The notes: a model not told the origin generated them from the letters alone. DNA of 64,000 bases from Candidatus Albibeggiatoa sp. nov. NOAA (GCA_025800385.1 JAOXRS010000012.1:1-64000); one strand, 5' to 3'; numbered from the stretch's first letter, positions 20,299 through 30,767 are shown. Numbers and translations are program-made.

Positions 20299-23200
20299 AT
20301 GAGTAATAAGCTTAAGATATTATTTACAATTACTTTATTATGTAGTGTTTTATTTACCTCTGTTGCTTACGCGGATGCACCAAATGGTGTCAGTAATAAT
20401 TTACAGTTATGGCTAAAGGCTGATGTGGGTATCAGTGAGACTGATGGGCAAACCATTACAAATTGGCAAGATCAATCCCCAAATGCTTATAGTGCAACCA
20501 ATGGCGGCAGTGATGGGCAGACTGCGCCCACATTTAAAAATAATAGCTTAGACAATATTAATTTTAATCCTATCGTTGAGTTTGATGGTGTTGCAAATGG
20601 ATTGGATTTAGCCAGCAATTATATTTATTCAATCAATGATGGCCTGACCTTTTTTGCCGTCGTAAAACCTGATACTGAACCCAATGAAGGTAATTTCATT
20701 TTAGATTTTGGCCGAACGGTTACAGATGGTTATGGGTTTAGCTACGCAAATGACACTTTTAGACTGTATACGCCTACGGCTCATGGAGGTGTAAACAGTG
20801 CGCTCACTTCTCATGCTTATGATACAGATTCAGTGCTTTATACAGGAAAAATAGATTTTGCTAATGAGCAACGCATTTATTTAAATGGGACATCGGTTTA
20901 TAACGAAAATATTAGCCTTACCCAAATCACAACAGCAGAAATTATAGAAAATCCAACCCATGCTTCTGGACAAAAAGGCCCTGTGACCATTGGACGACAA
21001 GCAAAACCTTTGGTTGGTAATGATCGTTTATTTGCTGGAAAAATTGCTGAAATTATCTTATATGATACGGATTTATCCGATGCCGACCGCAACAAAGTTC
21101 AATCCTATCTTGCAATTAAATATGGCCTGACTTTAGATAATAGCATTGATTATGTTAATGCCAGTGGCCTTTATATTTACCCTTCAACATTAACTCATTC
21201 AACTCATACCCATGATATTGCTGTCATTGGTGCAGAAACTGTCAGCGGCTTATCTCAATCAAAATCCCGCAGTGTGAATAGTGATTCAGTGGTCACAATT
21301 GAAGGTTCGAGTATTGGCGATGGAAATTTTTTAGCTTGGGGTAACGATGATGACGCATTAACATTTACCGCAACAGATACACCATATGGTAAGCGTTTAG
21401 AACGAGACTGGAAAACATCAGAAGTAGGTGCAATTGGGTTTGTCACGGTCAGTTTTGATTTAACCCAATTAAGTGGTATGGGTTTAGATATAACCGATGC
21501 AACAAAGTACCGATTATTGATTGATGATAATGGTGATTTTTCAGATGCGATTGAAGCCAGTGGTGGCATAATCAGTAGCAATACAATTTCATTTAGCAAT
21601 GTTAGTTTGGCCAGTACAGTTTATTTTAGTTTAGCTTTTGATGTACCCACTCGAACTACTTATAACTTTAATAGTTTGACCCTTGGTGATGTGAATGGAC
21701 AAGATGACTGGGAACGAACCAATACAGGAAATCAACCTGGGGGCAATATCGCCATTGTGACAGAGGGTTTTGATAGTTCAAACAATTTAAAGCAAACAAC
21801 CGCAGGTAATAGTACAACCAGTATTGCTTCTCACGCGAATTTAGGCAACCTTACTTTTTTTCCATTTGTTGAAGAAGCAATTTATGCGTTTGAATTTGAG
21901 CAGCAGGGTAATTGTTGGGGACAAAGATATGGTCTCGCTTATGACCAAAATGCAAATGGAGAGATTGGTGCAACTGAGTCAACTGAGCAAGCAATTGTCT
22001 TTCAATCTGGAGCGTGTGTAGGCGGACATAAGTTTATAACACCCAGTGGCAGCGTTATAACCTCAACGACAGGGCATCAAGGCGGTTGGGCACGTTTTCG
22101 GGTTATTGTTGATTTAGCTGCGAATAGTGGTCAAGGCAATGCTTGTGTTGTGTATAAAAATTTAACCAATGGCGATACCGATTGGCAATCAATGGGTAGT
22201 TTGCAAAATGTGAATTTAGGCTTAGATTCGAGTCGAACGGCAAATGATCGGACTAATCCACAGAACTGGGATAGTGTGTTTTTCTGGTCAAGTGGCGATG
22301 CAAGTTGGTTAGACAATTTAGCCTTTGATGATGCATTTACCCTGAATGATGCCGACGTTTCGCTTTCCAATAGTAATGTCTCTGAAAGTGTGGTGGCTGG
22401 TACGGTTGTTGGCAATATCGAGGTTACAACCAGTGCAACTTATACGTACTCACTTGTTGCTGGTACAGGCGATACTGATAATGCTTTATTCACTTTGGAT
22501 GGCAATCAATTAAAAACTAATGCAGTTTTAGATTACGAAGCGCAACCCACGCGTAGTATTCGGGTTCAAGTAAAACGGACTGATAGCGGTGATTGTGCTG
22601 TTGTAGAAAAAATATTTACGATTGCGATAGACAATGTTAACGAAACACCTGTTGCAGGTTCTAGTTCAGTATTAGATTTTGATGGCAGTGATGATTATGT
22701 TGATTTAGGAATTTTGAATGGTGAAATTTTAGGTAGCAATGCCAGAACGATTGAAGCATGGGTTAAAACAACTTCAACAGCAACGTCATCAATATTTCGT
22801 TATGGAGCAAGCGCGGCAAATGGAAGAATTAATTTACGCACGACTGATGGTGAGATCATTATAGAAATGAGTGGCAAACAAACAATATGGTCTGCTCCAA
22901 ATATTAATGATGGAAACTGGCATCATGTTGCTTGGTCTTATACAGCAGGAACAAATCTAAATGATGGTATTGCTTATGTTGACGGGGTACAGCTAACAAC
23001 TCAAACAGGAAGTGGTGGTACTGTTCCCCCTAATACACAAACTGGTATAGCTCAAATAGGTAGACGTGATGGTGATGTTTCGTTGTTTTATTTTGATGGG
23101 CAAATTGATGAAGTGCGTTTATGGAATACAACACGAACCCAAGCTGAAATCCAAGCTAATATGTACACAGCTTTAACGGGTTCAGAGCTAGGGTTAGTCA

Positions 23201-25287
23201 GTTATTGGAATTTTGAAGAGGCAACAGGTACATTACTCAATGATTTGAATACTTCTAGTGCAAACAATGGCACATTGACCAATATGGATTCAAGTGATTG
23301 GATTTTGGATGTGACAGGTACGGTTGGTCATAATCTAGCTTTCACAACTAGCATCAGTGCTCCTATCAGCGATACATTACCCGCTTATGATGGCGATAAT
23401 GATACTCTCACCTATATTCTTGTCGATGACAATAGTGGTGCAACTGTTTTGGACGATATCAGCACAGGTGCATTTACTTACACACCAGCTTCCACAGGCA
23501 CGCATACTTTTACCTACAAAGTGAACGATGGCGCAGTCGATTCTAATATTGTAACCGTCACCATTGAAGTTGAACCAAATGCCCCACCCGTTGCAGGTTT
23601 TGGTTCAGCGTTAGACTTTGATGGTGTTGATGATTATGTCGAAATACCTAATAGCACGATTTTACAACTAGCCAACACCATCACATTGGAAGCATGGATT
23701 AATGTTGGCTCAACACCCTCTTGTGGCAGCAATGCTTGTTCAGATCAAGCAATTATCGGCAACGGACTAATCTCAGAAAAAAAATATCTGTTAGATGTGC
23801 ATGGCGGTGATCGAAGCGTTCCGGGAAAAGTAGAATTTGGTGGAAGTGGATTATCTACCCCATGGCTTTGGAGTGCAACAGCCAGCGGTGTGGTTGATGA
23901 TAATACTTGGCATCATATTGCAGCTACTTATGATGGTTCTGAAAAGAAAATTTATATTGATGGTGAATTAAGTAAAGCAGAGGCCACGACGGGCAATTTT
24001 GAAACGACGACAAATCCTTTTTACATTGGCGGCCTTGCGGGTTCGAGACAAACCAATGGCATTATCGATGAAGCGCGTGTTTGGAATATTGCGCGAACCC
24101 AAGCCGAGATTCAAGCGGACATGTATCAAGCCTTACAAGGCGATGAACCCAATTTAGTTGGTTATTGGCCATTTGATGAAGGTGCAGGTACAACTGCCCA
24201 TGACGAAACCAACAATAGCAATGATGGTACGTTAACAAATAACCCAATTTGGGTGAATTCTGCCATTCCTATCAGTTTTACAACCAGCTTAAGTACGCCC
24301 ATCAGCGATACATTGCCAGCTTATGATAATGAAGGAAATACATTAACTTATAGTCTTGTTGATAATAATGGGGGAGCAGCGGTTTTAGATAATGCTAGCA
24401 CAGGTGCATTTACTTATATTCCAGCCTCAGCAGGAACACACACTTTTACTTATAAAGTTAACGATGGGTTTGATGATTCTAATATTGCAACCGTTACCAT
24501 TGAAGTTGAACCCAATGTCGCGCCCATTGCAGGTTTTGCCACAGGTTTAGATTTTGATGGTGTGGATGATAAAATAAGTATTACAGGAATAGATATAGCC
24601 AATCAATCATTTACGCTGGAATTTTGGGGTAAGCGGGATACGGCAGGTAATAATGATTATGTTTTTGGTCAAGGTATAGGAGCTGCTAATCTAGGGTTGC
24701 ATTTTGGTTGGTGGAGTAGTGGTGAGGTTTTTCAGTTTGCCTTTTACTCTAATGATTTAACTTCAGATACTTCTTATGTTGATACAAATTGGCATCATTG
24801 GGCAGGTACTTATGATGCGACAACTAAATTACGTACGTTGTACAGAGATGGAATAAAAGTAGCGCAAGACACTGCACCTGCTGACTATCAAGGTTCAGGC
24901 ACATTCTATATTGGGGCAATATATAGCAGTGATGCAAGTCTTGATGGAAAATTAGATGAAGTCCGTATCTGGAATACAGCACGTAGCGAAGAACAAATTG
25001 CTGATAATTATGCGTTGGCACTCAAAGGCGATGAAGCAGGGCTAATGGGGTATTGGTCATTTAATACAGGTTCTGGTTCGACAGCGATTGATAGTAGTGG
25101 TAATAATCGTGATGGGACATTGAATAATATGGATGATGCCGACTGGATAGATATTAATAGTACGATTCCAGTGCAATTTACTACATCTCTGAGCACACCT
25201 TTTAGTGGCCTTTTGCCTGCAACCGATGCTGATGGTGGTACGCTGACTTATAGCCTTGTCAATGATGACAGTGAGCAGCCGTTTTAA
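20299..25287 (+). CDS. giant exported LamG-domain protein, 5' part (frameshifted)
   Basis: The N-terminal 1662 residues of a giant secreted protein. A signal peptide (about 24 residues, ending VAYA) is followed by a concanavalin/LamG-like domain beginning SNNLQLWLKADVG with its usual follow-on domain, a Cys-containing beta domain, a cadherin-like segment, then three LamG-like domains (each opening with a LDFDG motif and closing with YW.F). Each of these three is followed by a cadherin-like linker containing TFTYKVNDG. LamG domains usually bind glycans or matrix. The start at 20299 follows GAAGGAA; the in-frame ATG at 20251 lies before the signal peptide. The frame closes at 25287 inside the last linker, where comparison with the two earlier linkers shows one missing base; reading continues at 25275 in the next frame. 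Confidence 0.85.
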   Translation: MSNKLKILFTITLLCSVLFTSVAYADAPNGVSNNLQLWLKADVGISETDGQTITNWQDQSPNAYSATNGGSDGQTAPTFKNNSLDNINFNPIVEFDGVANGLDLASNYIYSINDGLTFFAVVKPDTEPNEGNFILDFGRTVTDGYGFSYANDTFRLYTPTAHGGVNSALTSHAYDTDSVLYTGKIDFANEQRIYLNGTSVYNENISLTQITTAEIIENPTHASGQKGPVTIGRQAKPLVGNDRLFAGKIAEIILYDTDLSDADRNKVQSYLAIKYGLTLDNSIDYVNASGLYIYPSTLTHSTHTHDIAVIGAETVSGLSQSKSRSVNSDSVVTIEGSSIGDGNFLAWGNDDDALTFTATDTPYGKRLERDWKTSEVGAIGFVTVSFDLTQLSGMGLDITDATKYRLLIDDNGDFSDAIEASGGIISSNTISFSNVSLASTVYFSLAFDVPTRTTYNFNSLTLGDVNGQDDWERTNTGNQPGGNIAIVTEGFDSSNNLKQTTAGNSTTSIASHANLGNLTFFPFVEEAIYAFEFEQQGNCWGQRYGLAYDQNANGEIGATESTEQAIVFQSGACVGGHKFITPSGSVITSTTGHQGGWARFRVIVDLAANSGQGNACVVYKNLTNGDTDWQSMGSLQNVNLGLDSSRTANDRTNPQNWDSVFFWSSGDASWLDNLAFDDAFTLNDADVSLSNSNVSESVVAGTVVGNIEVTTSATYTYSLVAGTGDTDNALFTLDGNQLKTNAVLDYEAQPTRSIRVQVKRTDSGDCAVVEKIFTIAIDNVNETPVAGSSSVLDFDGSDDYVDLGILNGEILGSNARTIEAWVKTTSTATSSIFRYGASAANGRINLRTTDGEIIIEMSGKQTIWSAPNINDGNWHHVAWSYTAGTNLNDGIAYVDGVQLTTQTGSGGTVPPNTQTGIAQIGRRDGDVSLFYFDGQIDEVRLWNTTRTQAEIQANMYTALTGSELGLVSYWNFEEATGTLLNDLNTSSANNGTLTNMDSSDWILDVTGTVGHNLAFTTSISAPISDTLPAYDGDNDTLTYILVDDNSGATVLDDISTGAFTYTPASTGTHTFTYKVNDGAVDSNIVTVTIEVEPNAPPVAGFGSALDFDGVDDYVEIPNSTILQLANTITLEAWINVGSTPSCGSNACSDQAIIGNGLISEKKYLLDVHGGDRSVPGKVEFGGSGLSTPWLWSATASGVVDDNTWHHIAATYDGSEKKIYIDGELSKAEATTGNFETTTNPFYIGGLAGSRQTNGIIDEARVWNIARTQAEIQADMYQALQGDEPNLVGYWPFDEGAGTTAHDETNNSNDGTLTNNPIWVNSAIPISFTTSLSTPISDTLPAYDNEGNTLTYSLVDNNGGAAVLDNASTGAFTYIPASAGTHTFTYKVNDGFDDSNIATVTIEVEPNVAPIAGFATGLDFDGVDDKISITGIDIANQSFTLEFWGKRDTAGNNDYVFGQGIGAANLGLHFGWWSSGEVFQFAFYSNDLTSDTSYVDTNWHHWAGTYDATTKLRTLYRDGIKVAQDTAPADYQGSGTFYIGAIYSSDASLDGKLDEVRIWNTARSEEQIADNYALALKGDEAGLMGYWSFNTGSGSTAIDSSGNNRDGTLNNMDDADWIDINSTIPVQFTTSLSTPFSGLLPATDADGGTLTYSLVNDDSEQPF

Positions 25288-28200
25288 CCGATACCAGTAC
25301 AGGTGCATTTACTTACACACCACACACCGCAGGCACACGCACCTTTACTTACAAAGTTAACGATGGTTTTGATGATTCTAATATTGCCACCGTCACAATC
25401 AATGTCACTAGTTTAGTCGTTGATGGTCTTAGTGATGGTGAAGATGGAAATTACACCACAGGTCAAAATTCATTACATGAAGCCATTACCAATGCTAACG
25501 TAGGTGATACGATTACTTTTGATGCAAGCCTTGCAGGACAAACCATTAACCTTGATACAACAATCACCATTGATAAAGATGTAAACATTGATGGTGGTGA
25601 AAATAATATTAGTCTTAGCGGTCAAGACCTTATTCAAATATTTAATATCAGTGCAGGCACAGTGGTTTTATCTAATTTGACCTTAAAAAATGGGCGTGCG
25701 TCAGCAGGTGGTGCAATTGAAGTTTCTGGTAGTGGCACACATGTGACTGCTCAAGATATTACGTTTGATAGTAACCATGCAACGGGACGCGGTGGTGCAA
25801 TTAGAATTATAGGCTCAGGCAATACAGCGATTGTGGAACGCTCCACTTTTGTGAACAACTCAGCATCCACATCTGCAGGTGGACTGAGATGTGCGGTGGG
25901 TGCAACAGCTAAGGTTTACAACAGCACGTTTTTTAATAATAGCTCAACAAAAGGCGCAGCGGTTAATACCGACAATTGTAATTTATTTGAAATTTATAAC
26001 AGTACCTTACATGCGAACACGGGTAATCAAACACTACACAATTATGCAGGCAATTCAACATTTAAACTCTATAACACCATTATTTCAAGTACATTGGGCG
26101 GAGGTGTTGATTGTAACGGTGGCTTATCAGTCAAAACCAATACTTTAATTCAAGATGGCACTTGTGGCGCAACCATGACAGGTGATCCCAAATTAAGCAC
26201 AACACTTGCTGATAACGATGGCACAACACAAACACTCGCTTTATTATCCGATAGCCCCGCAATCAATGCAGGCGATGCAGGCACATGTGAAGCAAACGAT
26301 CAGCGCGGTATTTCTCGAACTGCTTATGATATTTGTGATATTGGTGCGTATGAATTGATCTTAACACCAACTGATCCCAGTAGCTTCACACCAATTGCAC
26401 CAACATTTGATAATTTGGCCTCTGGCATTGCTTTGTCATGGGTAGATAGTTTGTATGAAGATGAGTATTTGTTATCGCGCGATGGGGCTGATATTGCTAC
26501 TTTGACACAAGATACTATTAGCTATACCGATACAGCCATATCTTGTGGTTTAACTTATACTTACAGCCTCAAAGCCAAAAATAGCAATGGAGAATCCAAT
26601 ACAATCTCAACTGCTCCAATAGCTATGCCCGTATGCCCTGAACCTGTTACTCCGACAGATTTTGTGGCCAGTATTCCAAGCTTTGGCGATTTAGACCCTG
26701 AGATTGGTTTGTCTTGGACAGATAATAATGCTTATGAAGACAATTATATTTTATCGCGTGGCGGCAGCGTGATTGCAACTTTAAATGCTGATACAAGCAG
26801 TTATAAAGATGACTCTGTCAATTGTGATGCAACTTATAATTACAGCCTTAAAGCAACAAATGGATTTGGTGAATCAGATAGTGTTTCAGTGACCGCCGTA
26901 ATGCCTGCTTGCCCATTGTCCACCCCGAATGAACCGATTAATTTTGTAGCTGTGCCTAGTTATAATCAGGTCACGCTCAATTGGACGGATGGTAGTAGTT
27001 TAGAGTCAGGTTATAAAATCTTACGAGATGGTGTATTAATCGATACATTAGGTAGTGATATTGAAACCTATACTGACAAAGGCCTACATTGCGAAACGAC
27101 GTATAGCTATGAAATCTATGCGTATAACAGTGCTGGTGATTCGATTATACAAACGTTGTCTGTTACCACTGAAGCATGTCCATCATTAGTACCGGGGAAT
27201 CTCAGTGCAATCGTCACCGCTGATAGCATTACGCTAGTTTGGGAAGATGTGGAAGGAGAAACAGGTTATTTAGTCACAAGGGAATCACTAGCCACTCGTA
27301 GAACCCGAGCAGTGACAGAATTTAATTTGCCAGCTGATTCAACCACGTTTACCGATTCAGGTTTTGAATGTGGCCAATCTTATGATTATGCTGTGGCGGC
27401 CGTCACTGATACAGGTGTTTCTGAAGCAGCCAGTATTACGGTTAATGCTGAAGCGTGTGCAACTCTTCCGCTTGCACCAAATCAATTAATTGCTGAGTCA
27501 ATAACCTATGCCAGCATCTCGCTTCGATGGTCAGACAATAGCGATAATGAAACAGGCTTTTATATTTCTCACAACAGTAGCTTAGCAAAAAATGTCTCTG
27601 AAAATAGTGAAAGTGCCACGATTCGAGATTTGGAGTGCGAAACCAGCTATACATTTCAAGTCACTGCTTATAACAGCCAAGGTCAAGCCAATAGTGAAAC
27701 CATTTCTGTAACAACCGCAGCATGTCCTTTAGTGAATTTAGTTGCACCTTCTCACTTTGAGACTGGCCAACTTTCGGCGAACCAAATTCGATTAACATGG
27801 AATGACAACAGTTTAAATGAAACAGGTTTCCCAATTGCGCGAAATGGAGAATTTATAACCATTGCACCGATTAACGCTGAATCATTTATAGATAACACGG
27901 TCACTTGTGGTACAGACTATATTTATCATCTCTATGTGACAGATGATGTGCTGAATCTCGGCGGCTTAGAAGAAACTGTCACGATGCCCGCTTGTTTAGC
28001 TGAAGGCAATTTTTATGTCCATCTCAACACAGTGGGTTCAGGTATCATCAATAATTGTCATGCAGCATTTTGTAGTCTTACGGCTACGGGTGGCACAACG
28101 ATTAATTTAGTCGCAACAGCAAATGAAGGCTGGCAGTTTAGTCATTGGAGTGGAGATTGCACTGGTTCGCAATTATTGGTCGATGCTGAGAAAAATTGCT

Positions 28201-30323
28201 TAGCTCATTTTGTTCCTATTTCAGTTGAGCCTACCCCAGAGCCAACAACGGTTAATCCATACAACCCTACAATAACAGGAGCTGTGCCTGTACCAAATAT
28301 TGGGGCAGATTTATGTGGTACTTCATTTACTAACCATAATGCCACTACAGGTAATTTAAATATTTGTGAAACAGGCAGCGTATCGGGTGGTAACTTAATC
28401 GGTGACAATGTTAATGCTGGTTTGGTTTCAAACTTTACGTTAAATGAAAATTCCAGTATTACAGGTGGTCGACTTAGTGGATTCAATACCAATAACGGTA
28501 CATTGCAAGATTTAACCATTACGCCATTTACTGAAGTGACGGGCGGTTTTTATGCAGGTTCAATCAATAATAACGGTACTATTTTCGATCCTTATATTGA
28601 AGCGGGTAGCACGGTTTACAGCAGTACAGGACAAGGTTCAATCATTGGCATTACCCAGAACAAAGGTACGATTCAAGGTAAACTTAAACTAGGTGTGGAT
28701 ACTACTGTGATTGGTGGCAAAATTAGCGGTGAAATCATTGCACCCGCCAAATCACCTGCTTATATTGGACAAGCTGAAATCCTTGCTGGCTCAACATTAC
28801 AAAACGTCTATCTCAGTCCAACCGTGCAACTGCCGCGCGATGTGACTTTAATCAATGTTAAACAAGCTTCCAACCCTGCAGAACCGAGTTTAGATGACTT
28901 TGGCGTGAAGATGGATCAACTAGATGATTTAGATGCCAGAAGTATTGTTGCTGTTGAACCTGCTGCCATCGCTTTATTTGATCGTTATGAAATCACCTCA
29001 ATTCCAACTGCAGCATTTGCTGGGATGACACCAGATCAAGTTGCCGCTTTTGCCCCTGAAACGTTAAGCAATGTCAGTGTTGCACAATTTGAGCAATTAC
29101 CACCCGAAGCATTGGCAGGCTTTACCGCTGAGAATGTGACTGCTCTCAGTCCTGAAGTGATGCAAAGCTTAACCCCTGAGCAGTTGCAAGCGTTCAATCC
29201 TGAAGCCATTCAGCAAGCAGAGCAGGTGGCTAAGTTGCTCACCAATATTCAGCCTGATACGCCACAAGAGCTGATTAATAAAATCCTGCCACAAGGTTGG
29301 GAAGTCTCACCTACAGGTAAAATCATTCCGTCGGTTGGCTCTAAGTTGAGTTTTAAAGGTGTACTCAATCAATTACCTAGCAATGTGTTAACACCGTATT
29401 TAGTTGATTTTCAGTCTAGCTTTTCCATTGGTGGTGACATTACAGATACGGAAAATAACACTGATTCAACAGTTGGCGGTGGTTTTAATGTCGGCTTACA
29501 ACAAACTCCAACCATTGATTCAGTTGACTTAGATCAGTTTATTTTCACTCAAAATGAATATGGCATTTTCAATGTGGTGGGAACAGGTGATTATGAGGGT
29601 ATCGTATTCGCGTTCATGCCCAATGCCAATAATATTGAACAAGCTCCGCTCGATACGCCTGTGGGTTTAACCACGATTGAAGGCGGCTATTTTGAAATGA
29701 CTACGCCTGATAAGCAAAAATTTGTGTTAGTGACTGCACCGAATAACCCTGTCGGTTTGCAAGAGGCTTTAGGTGGTGAAAGTGAAATCAAACTCAGCCC
29801 TACAGGTGATGTGTTGATGCGTTTGGATACGGCAAATACGCGTAGTCGAAATGTTCGTTTTGAAACCGATGTGATGCTGGTGGGTACTTTTGATGCCTTT
29901 GTTGAACCTGCACCTGATGATTTTTGTCCTGATGGTGAGTTTTGTGATTTTGGAATGGAGTTCCCATCTGATTTTGGGAATTTACGCGCCCGACAAGAAG
30001 CGAAAGTTATTTATCCCGATGGCTCAGCCCAGACCATTTATCCAACAGTGATTTATCCTGAAACCTTGGTGAGTTTATTAGAGCAGTATGATTCTATTTC
30101 CAAAGTCCTTTACAAGGCAGATGGCACTTTTGAAACCACCGTATTCATCAATGGGCAGGAACAAATATACAACTTAACCCCAAACATTAATATCGATGTG
30201 CGCCGACTAGAAGCAGGTGAAAAACGCAATCCAAAAGTAAGTTTGCAAGATAACGTGTTATTTTATGAAATTCAAGAAGGAGATGATTTATTGTCTTTTT
30301 CTTTAGAAGTTAGTTCCTTGTAA
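25275..30323 (+). CDS. giant exported LamG protein, 3' part (beta-helix, FnIII, shared C-terminal module)
   Basis: The continuation of the gene starting at 20299, in the next reading frame; an added base near 25273 would give one protein of about 3340 residues. This part has no start codon or signal peptide of its own. It completes the cadherin-like linker, then has a CSLREA-like region with Asn/Gly-rich beta-helix turns (about 25420-26200), a choice-of-anchor-Q-like segment (NAGDAGTC), six FnIII domains each with a conserved Cys pair (26370-28010), and an InlB-type repeat with WQFSHWSGDC. The C-terminal module follows: Gly-Gly-turn solenoid (28310-28870), Pro-Glu octad repeats (28885-29230) and unrecognised globular domains. 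No membrane anchor, LPXTG, autotransporter barrel or RTX signal is seen. From about 27190 on it closely parallels the protein at 42580. Confidence 0.8.
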   Translation, partial: AAVLTDTSTGAFTYTPHTAGTRTFTYKVNDGFDDSNIATVTINVTSLVVDGLSDGEDGNYTTGQNSLHEAITNANVGDTITFDASLAGQTINLDTTITIDKDVNIDGGENNISLSGQDLIQIFNISAGTVVLSNLTLKNGRASAGGAIEVSGSGTHVTAQDITFDSNHATGRGGAIRIIGSGNTAIVERSTFVNNSASTSAGGLRCAVGATAKVYNSTFFNNSSTKGAAVNTDNCNLFEIYNSTLHANTGNQTLHNYAGNSTFKLYNTIISSTLGGGVDCNGGLSVKTNTLIQDGTCGATMTGDPKLSTTLADNDGTTQTLALLSDSPAINAGDAGTCEANDQRGISRTAYDICDIGAYELILTPTDPSSFTPIAPTFDNLASGIALSWVDSLYEDEYLLSRDGADIATLTQDTISYTDTAISCGLTYTYSLKAKNSNGESNTISTAPIAMPVCPEPVTPTDFVASIPSFGDLDPEIGLSWTDNNAYEDNYILSRGGSVIATLNADTSSYKDDSVNCDATYNYSLKATNGFGESDSVSVTAVMPACPLSTPNEPINFVAVPSYNQVTLNWTDGSSLESGYKILRDGVLIDTLGSDIETYTDKGLHCETTYSYEIYAYNSAGDSIIQTLSVTTEACPSLVPGNLSAIVTADSITLVWEDVEGETGYLVTRESLATRRTRAVTEFNLPADSTTFTDSGFECGQSYDYAVAAVTDTGVSEAASITVNAEACATLPLAPNQLIAESITYASISLRWSDNSDNETGFYISHNSSLAKNVSENSESATIRDLECETSYTFQVTAYNSQGQANSETISVTTAACPLVNLVAPSHFETGQLSANQIRLTWNDNSLNETGFPIARNGEFITIAPINAESFIDNTVTCGTDYIYHLYVTDDVLNLGGLEETVTMPACLAEGNFYVHLNTVGSGIINNCHAAFCSLTATGGTTINLVATANEGWQFSHWSGDCTGSQLLVDAEKNCLAHFVPISVEPTPEPTTVNPYNPTITGAVPVPNIGADLCGTSFTNHNATTGNLNICETGSVSGGNLIGDNVNAGLVSNFTLNENSSITGGRLSGFNTNNGTLQDLTITPFTEVTGGFYAGSINNNGTIFDPYIEAGSTVYSSTGQGSIIGITQNKGTIQGKLKLGVDTTVIGGKISGEIIAPAKSPAYIGQAEILAGSTLQNVYLSPTVQLPRDVTLINVKQASNPAEPSLDDFGVKMDQLDDLDARSIVAVEPAAIALFDRYEITSIPTAAFAGMTPDQVAAFAPETLSNVSVAQFEQLPPEALAGFTAENVTALSPEVMQSLTPEQLQAFNPEAIQQAEQVAKLLTNIQPDTPQELINKILPQGWEVSPTGKIIPSVGSKLSFKGVLNQLPSNVLTPYLVDFQSSFSIGGDITDTENNTDSTVGGGFNVGLQQTPTIDSVDLDQFIFTQNEYGIFNVVGTGDYEGIVFAFMPNANNIEQAPLDTPVGLTTIEGGYFEMTTPDKQKFVLVTAPNNPVGLQEALGGESEIKLSPTGDVLMRLDTANTRSRNVRFETDVMLVGTFDAFVEPAPDDFCPDGEFCDFGMEFPSDFGNLRARQEAKVIYPDGSAQTIYPTVIYPETLVSLLEQYDSISKVLYKADGTFETTVFINGQEQIYNLTPNINIDVRRLEAGEKRNPKVSLQDNVLFYEIQEGDDLLSFSLEVSSL
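27190..30323 (+). repeat. paralogous segment, copy A (partner at 46700-49839)
   Basis: The last three FnIII domains, InlB-type repeat and whole C-terminal module are collinear and highly similar, in protein and DNA, with 46700-49839. The two segments have almost the same length (about 3.13 kb) and contain exact matches of 20-26 bp, for example around 29627 and around 29831. Confidence 0.8.
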
Positions 30324-30334
30324 AGAAGTTCTTT

Positions 30335-30372
30335 TCAGCATAATGCTTTTTGATAGACAGGTGTTATGCTGA
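30335..30372 (+). terminator. inverted repeat after the LamG gene
   Basis: A perfect 9-bp stem (TCAGCATAA, 30335-30343, with TTATGCTGA, 30364-30372) and a 20-nt loop begin 12 bp after the stop codon. A T-rich stretch follows only about 15 bp later, so termination efficiency is uncertain. Confidence 0.45.
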
Positions 30373-30562
30373 TTCTAAATTAGACGATTTTTTAATCTAA
30401 AATATTCAACTCATTCAAGCAACCATTTGTTTCACGTCTTACTAGAATCTTTATATATTAACCTATAATCAAAAATTCCCCCTCCTCAATAACTTGCACT
30501 TTAACCTTTATATATCAATAGATTATAATTTCTCATCGCCAATCATATGAGGATAAGTTTAC

Positions 30563-30581
30563 CTATAATTGATAATTATAG
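30563..30581. repeat. short palindrome in the RCC1 gene leader
   Basis: CTATAATT and AATTATAG flank a 3-bp spacer about 190 bp ahead of the start at 30768. This could be an operator or a small hairpin; such palindromes also arise by chance in AT-rich DNA. Confidence 0.25.
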
Positions 30582-30767
30582 AGCACAAGAGTTTCTTATA
30601 ATCCTTTTGGTTATATATAATTGCATTTATTAATTAAGAATTAAAATAAAATTCGATGTATTGACTAATAAGTATTTAAATTGTAATTATATCGTTAATT
30701 CCGCCTTTTTCTTAAAGTAAGCATTATTAAAATGTTTGAATTACACTTTGCACTCAAGAGGTAAACA

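Larger units (their letters stand above)
30324..30767. other. AT-rich intergenic region with two inverted repeats
   Basis: This gap between two giant genes contains an inverted repeat just after the first stop codon and a palindrome at 30563-30581. Otherwise it is AT-rich, and it should include the promoter of the RCC1 gene. No ORF or known RNA was recognised. Confidence 0.45.

Noticed and set aside
25662..25664. An independent gene starting with GTG in the middle of the LamG locus
   Set aside because: The frame is open and homologous to the upstream linkers from 25275, and there is no signal peptide or ribosome-binding site at 25662.
20299..30323. Phase variation by slippage as the cause of the LamG frameshift
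   Set aside because: The deletion site has no homopolymer or short tandem repeat to slip on.
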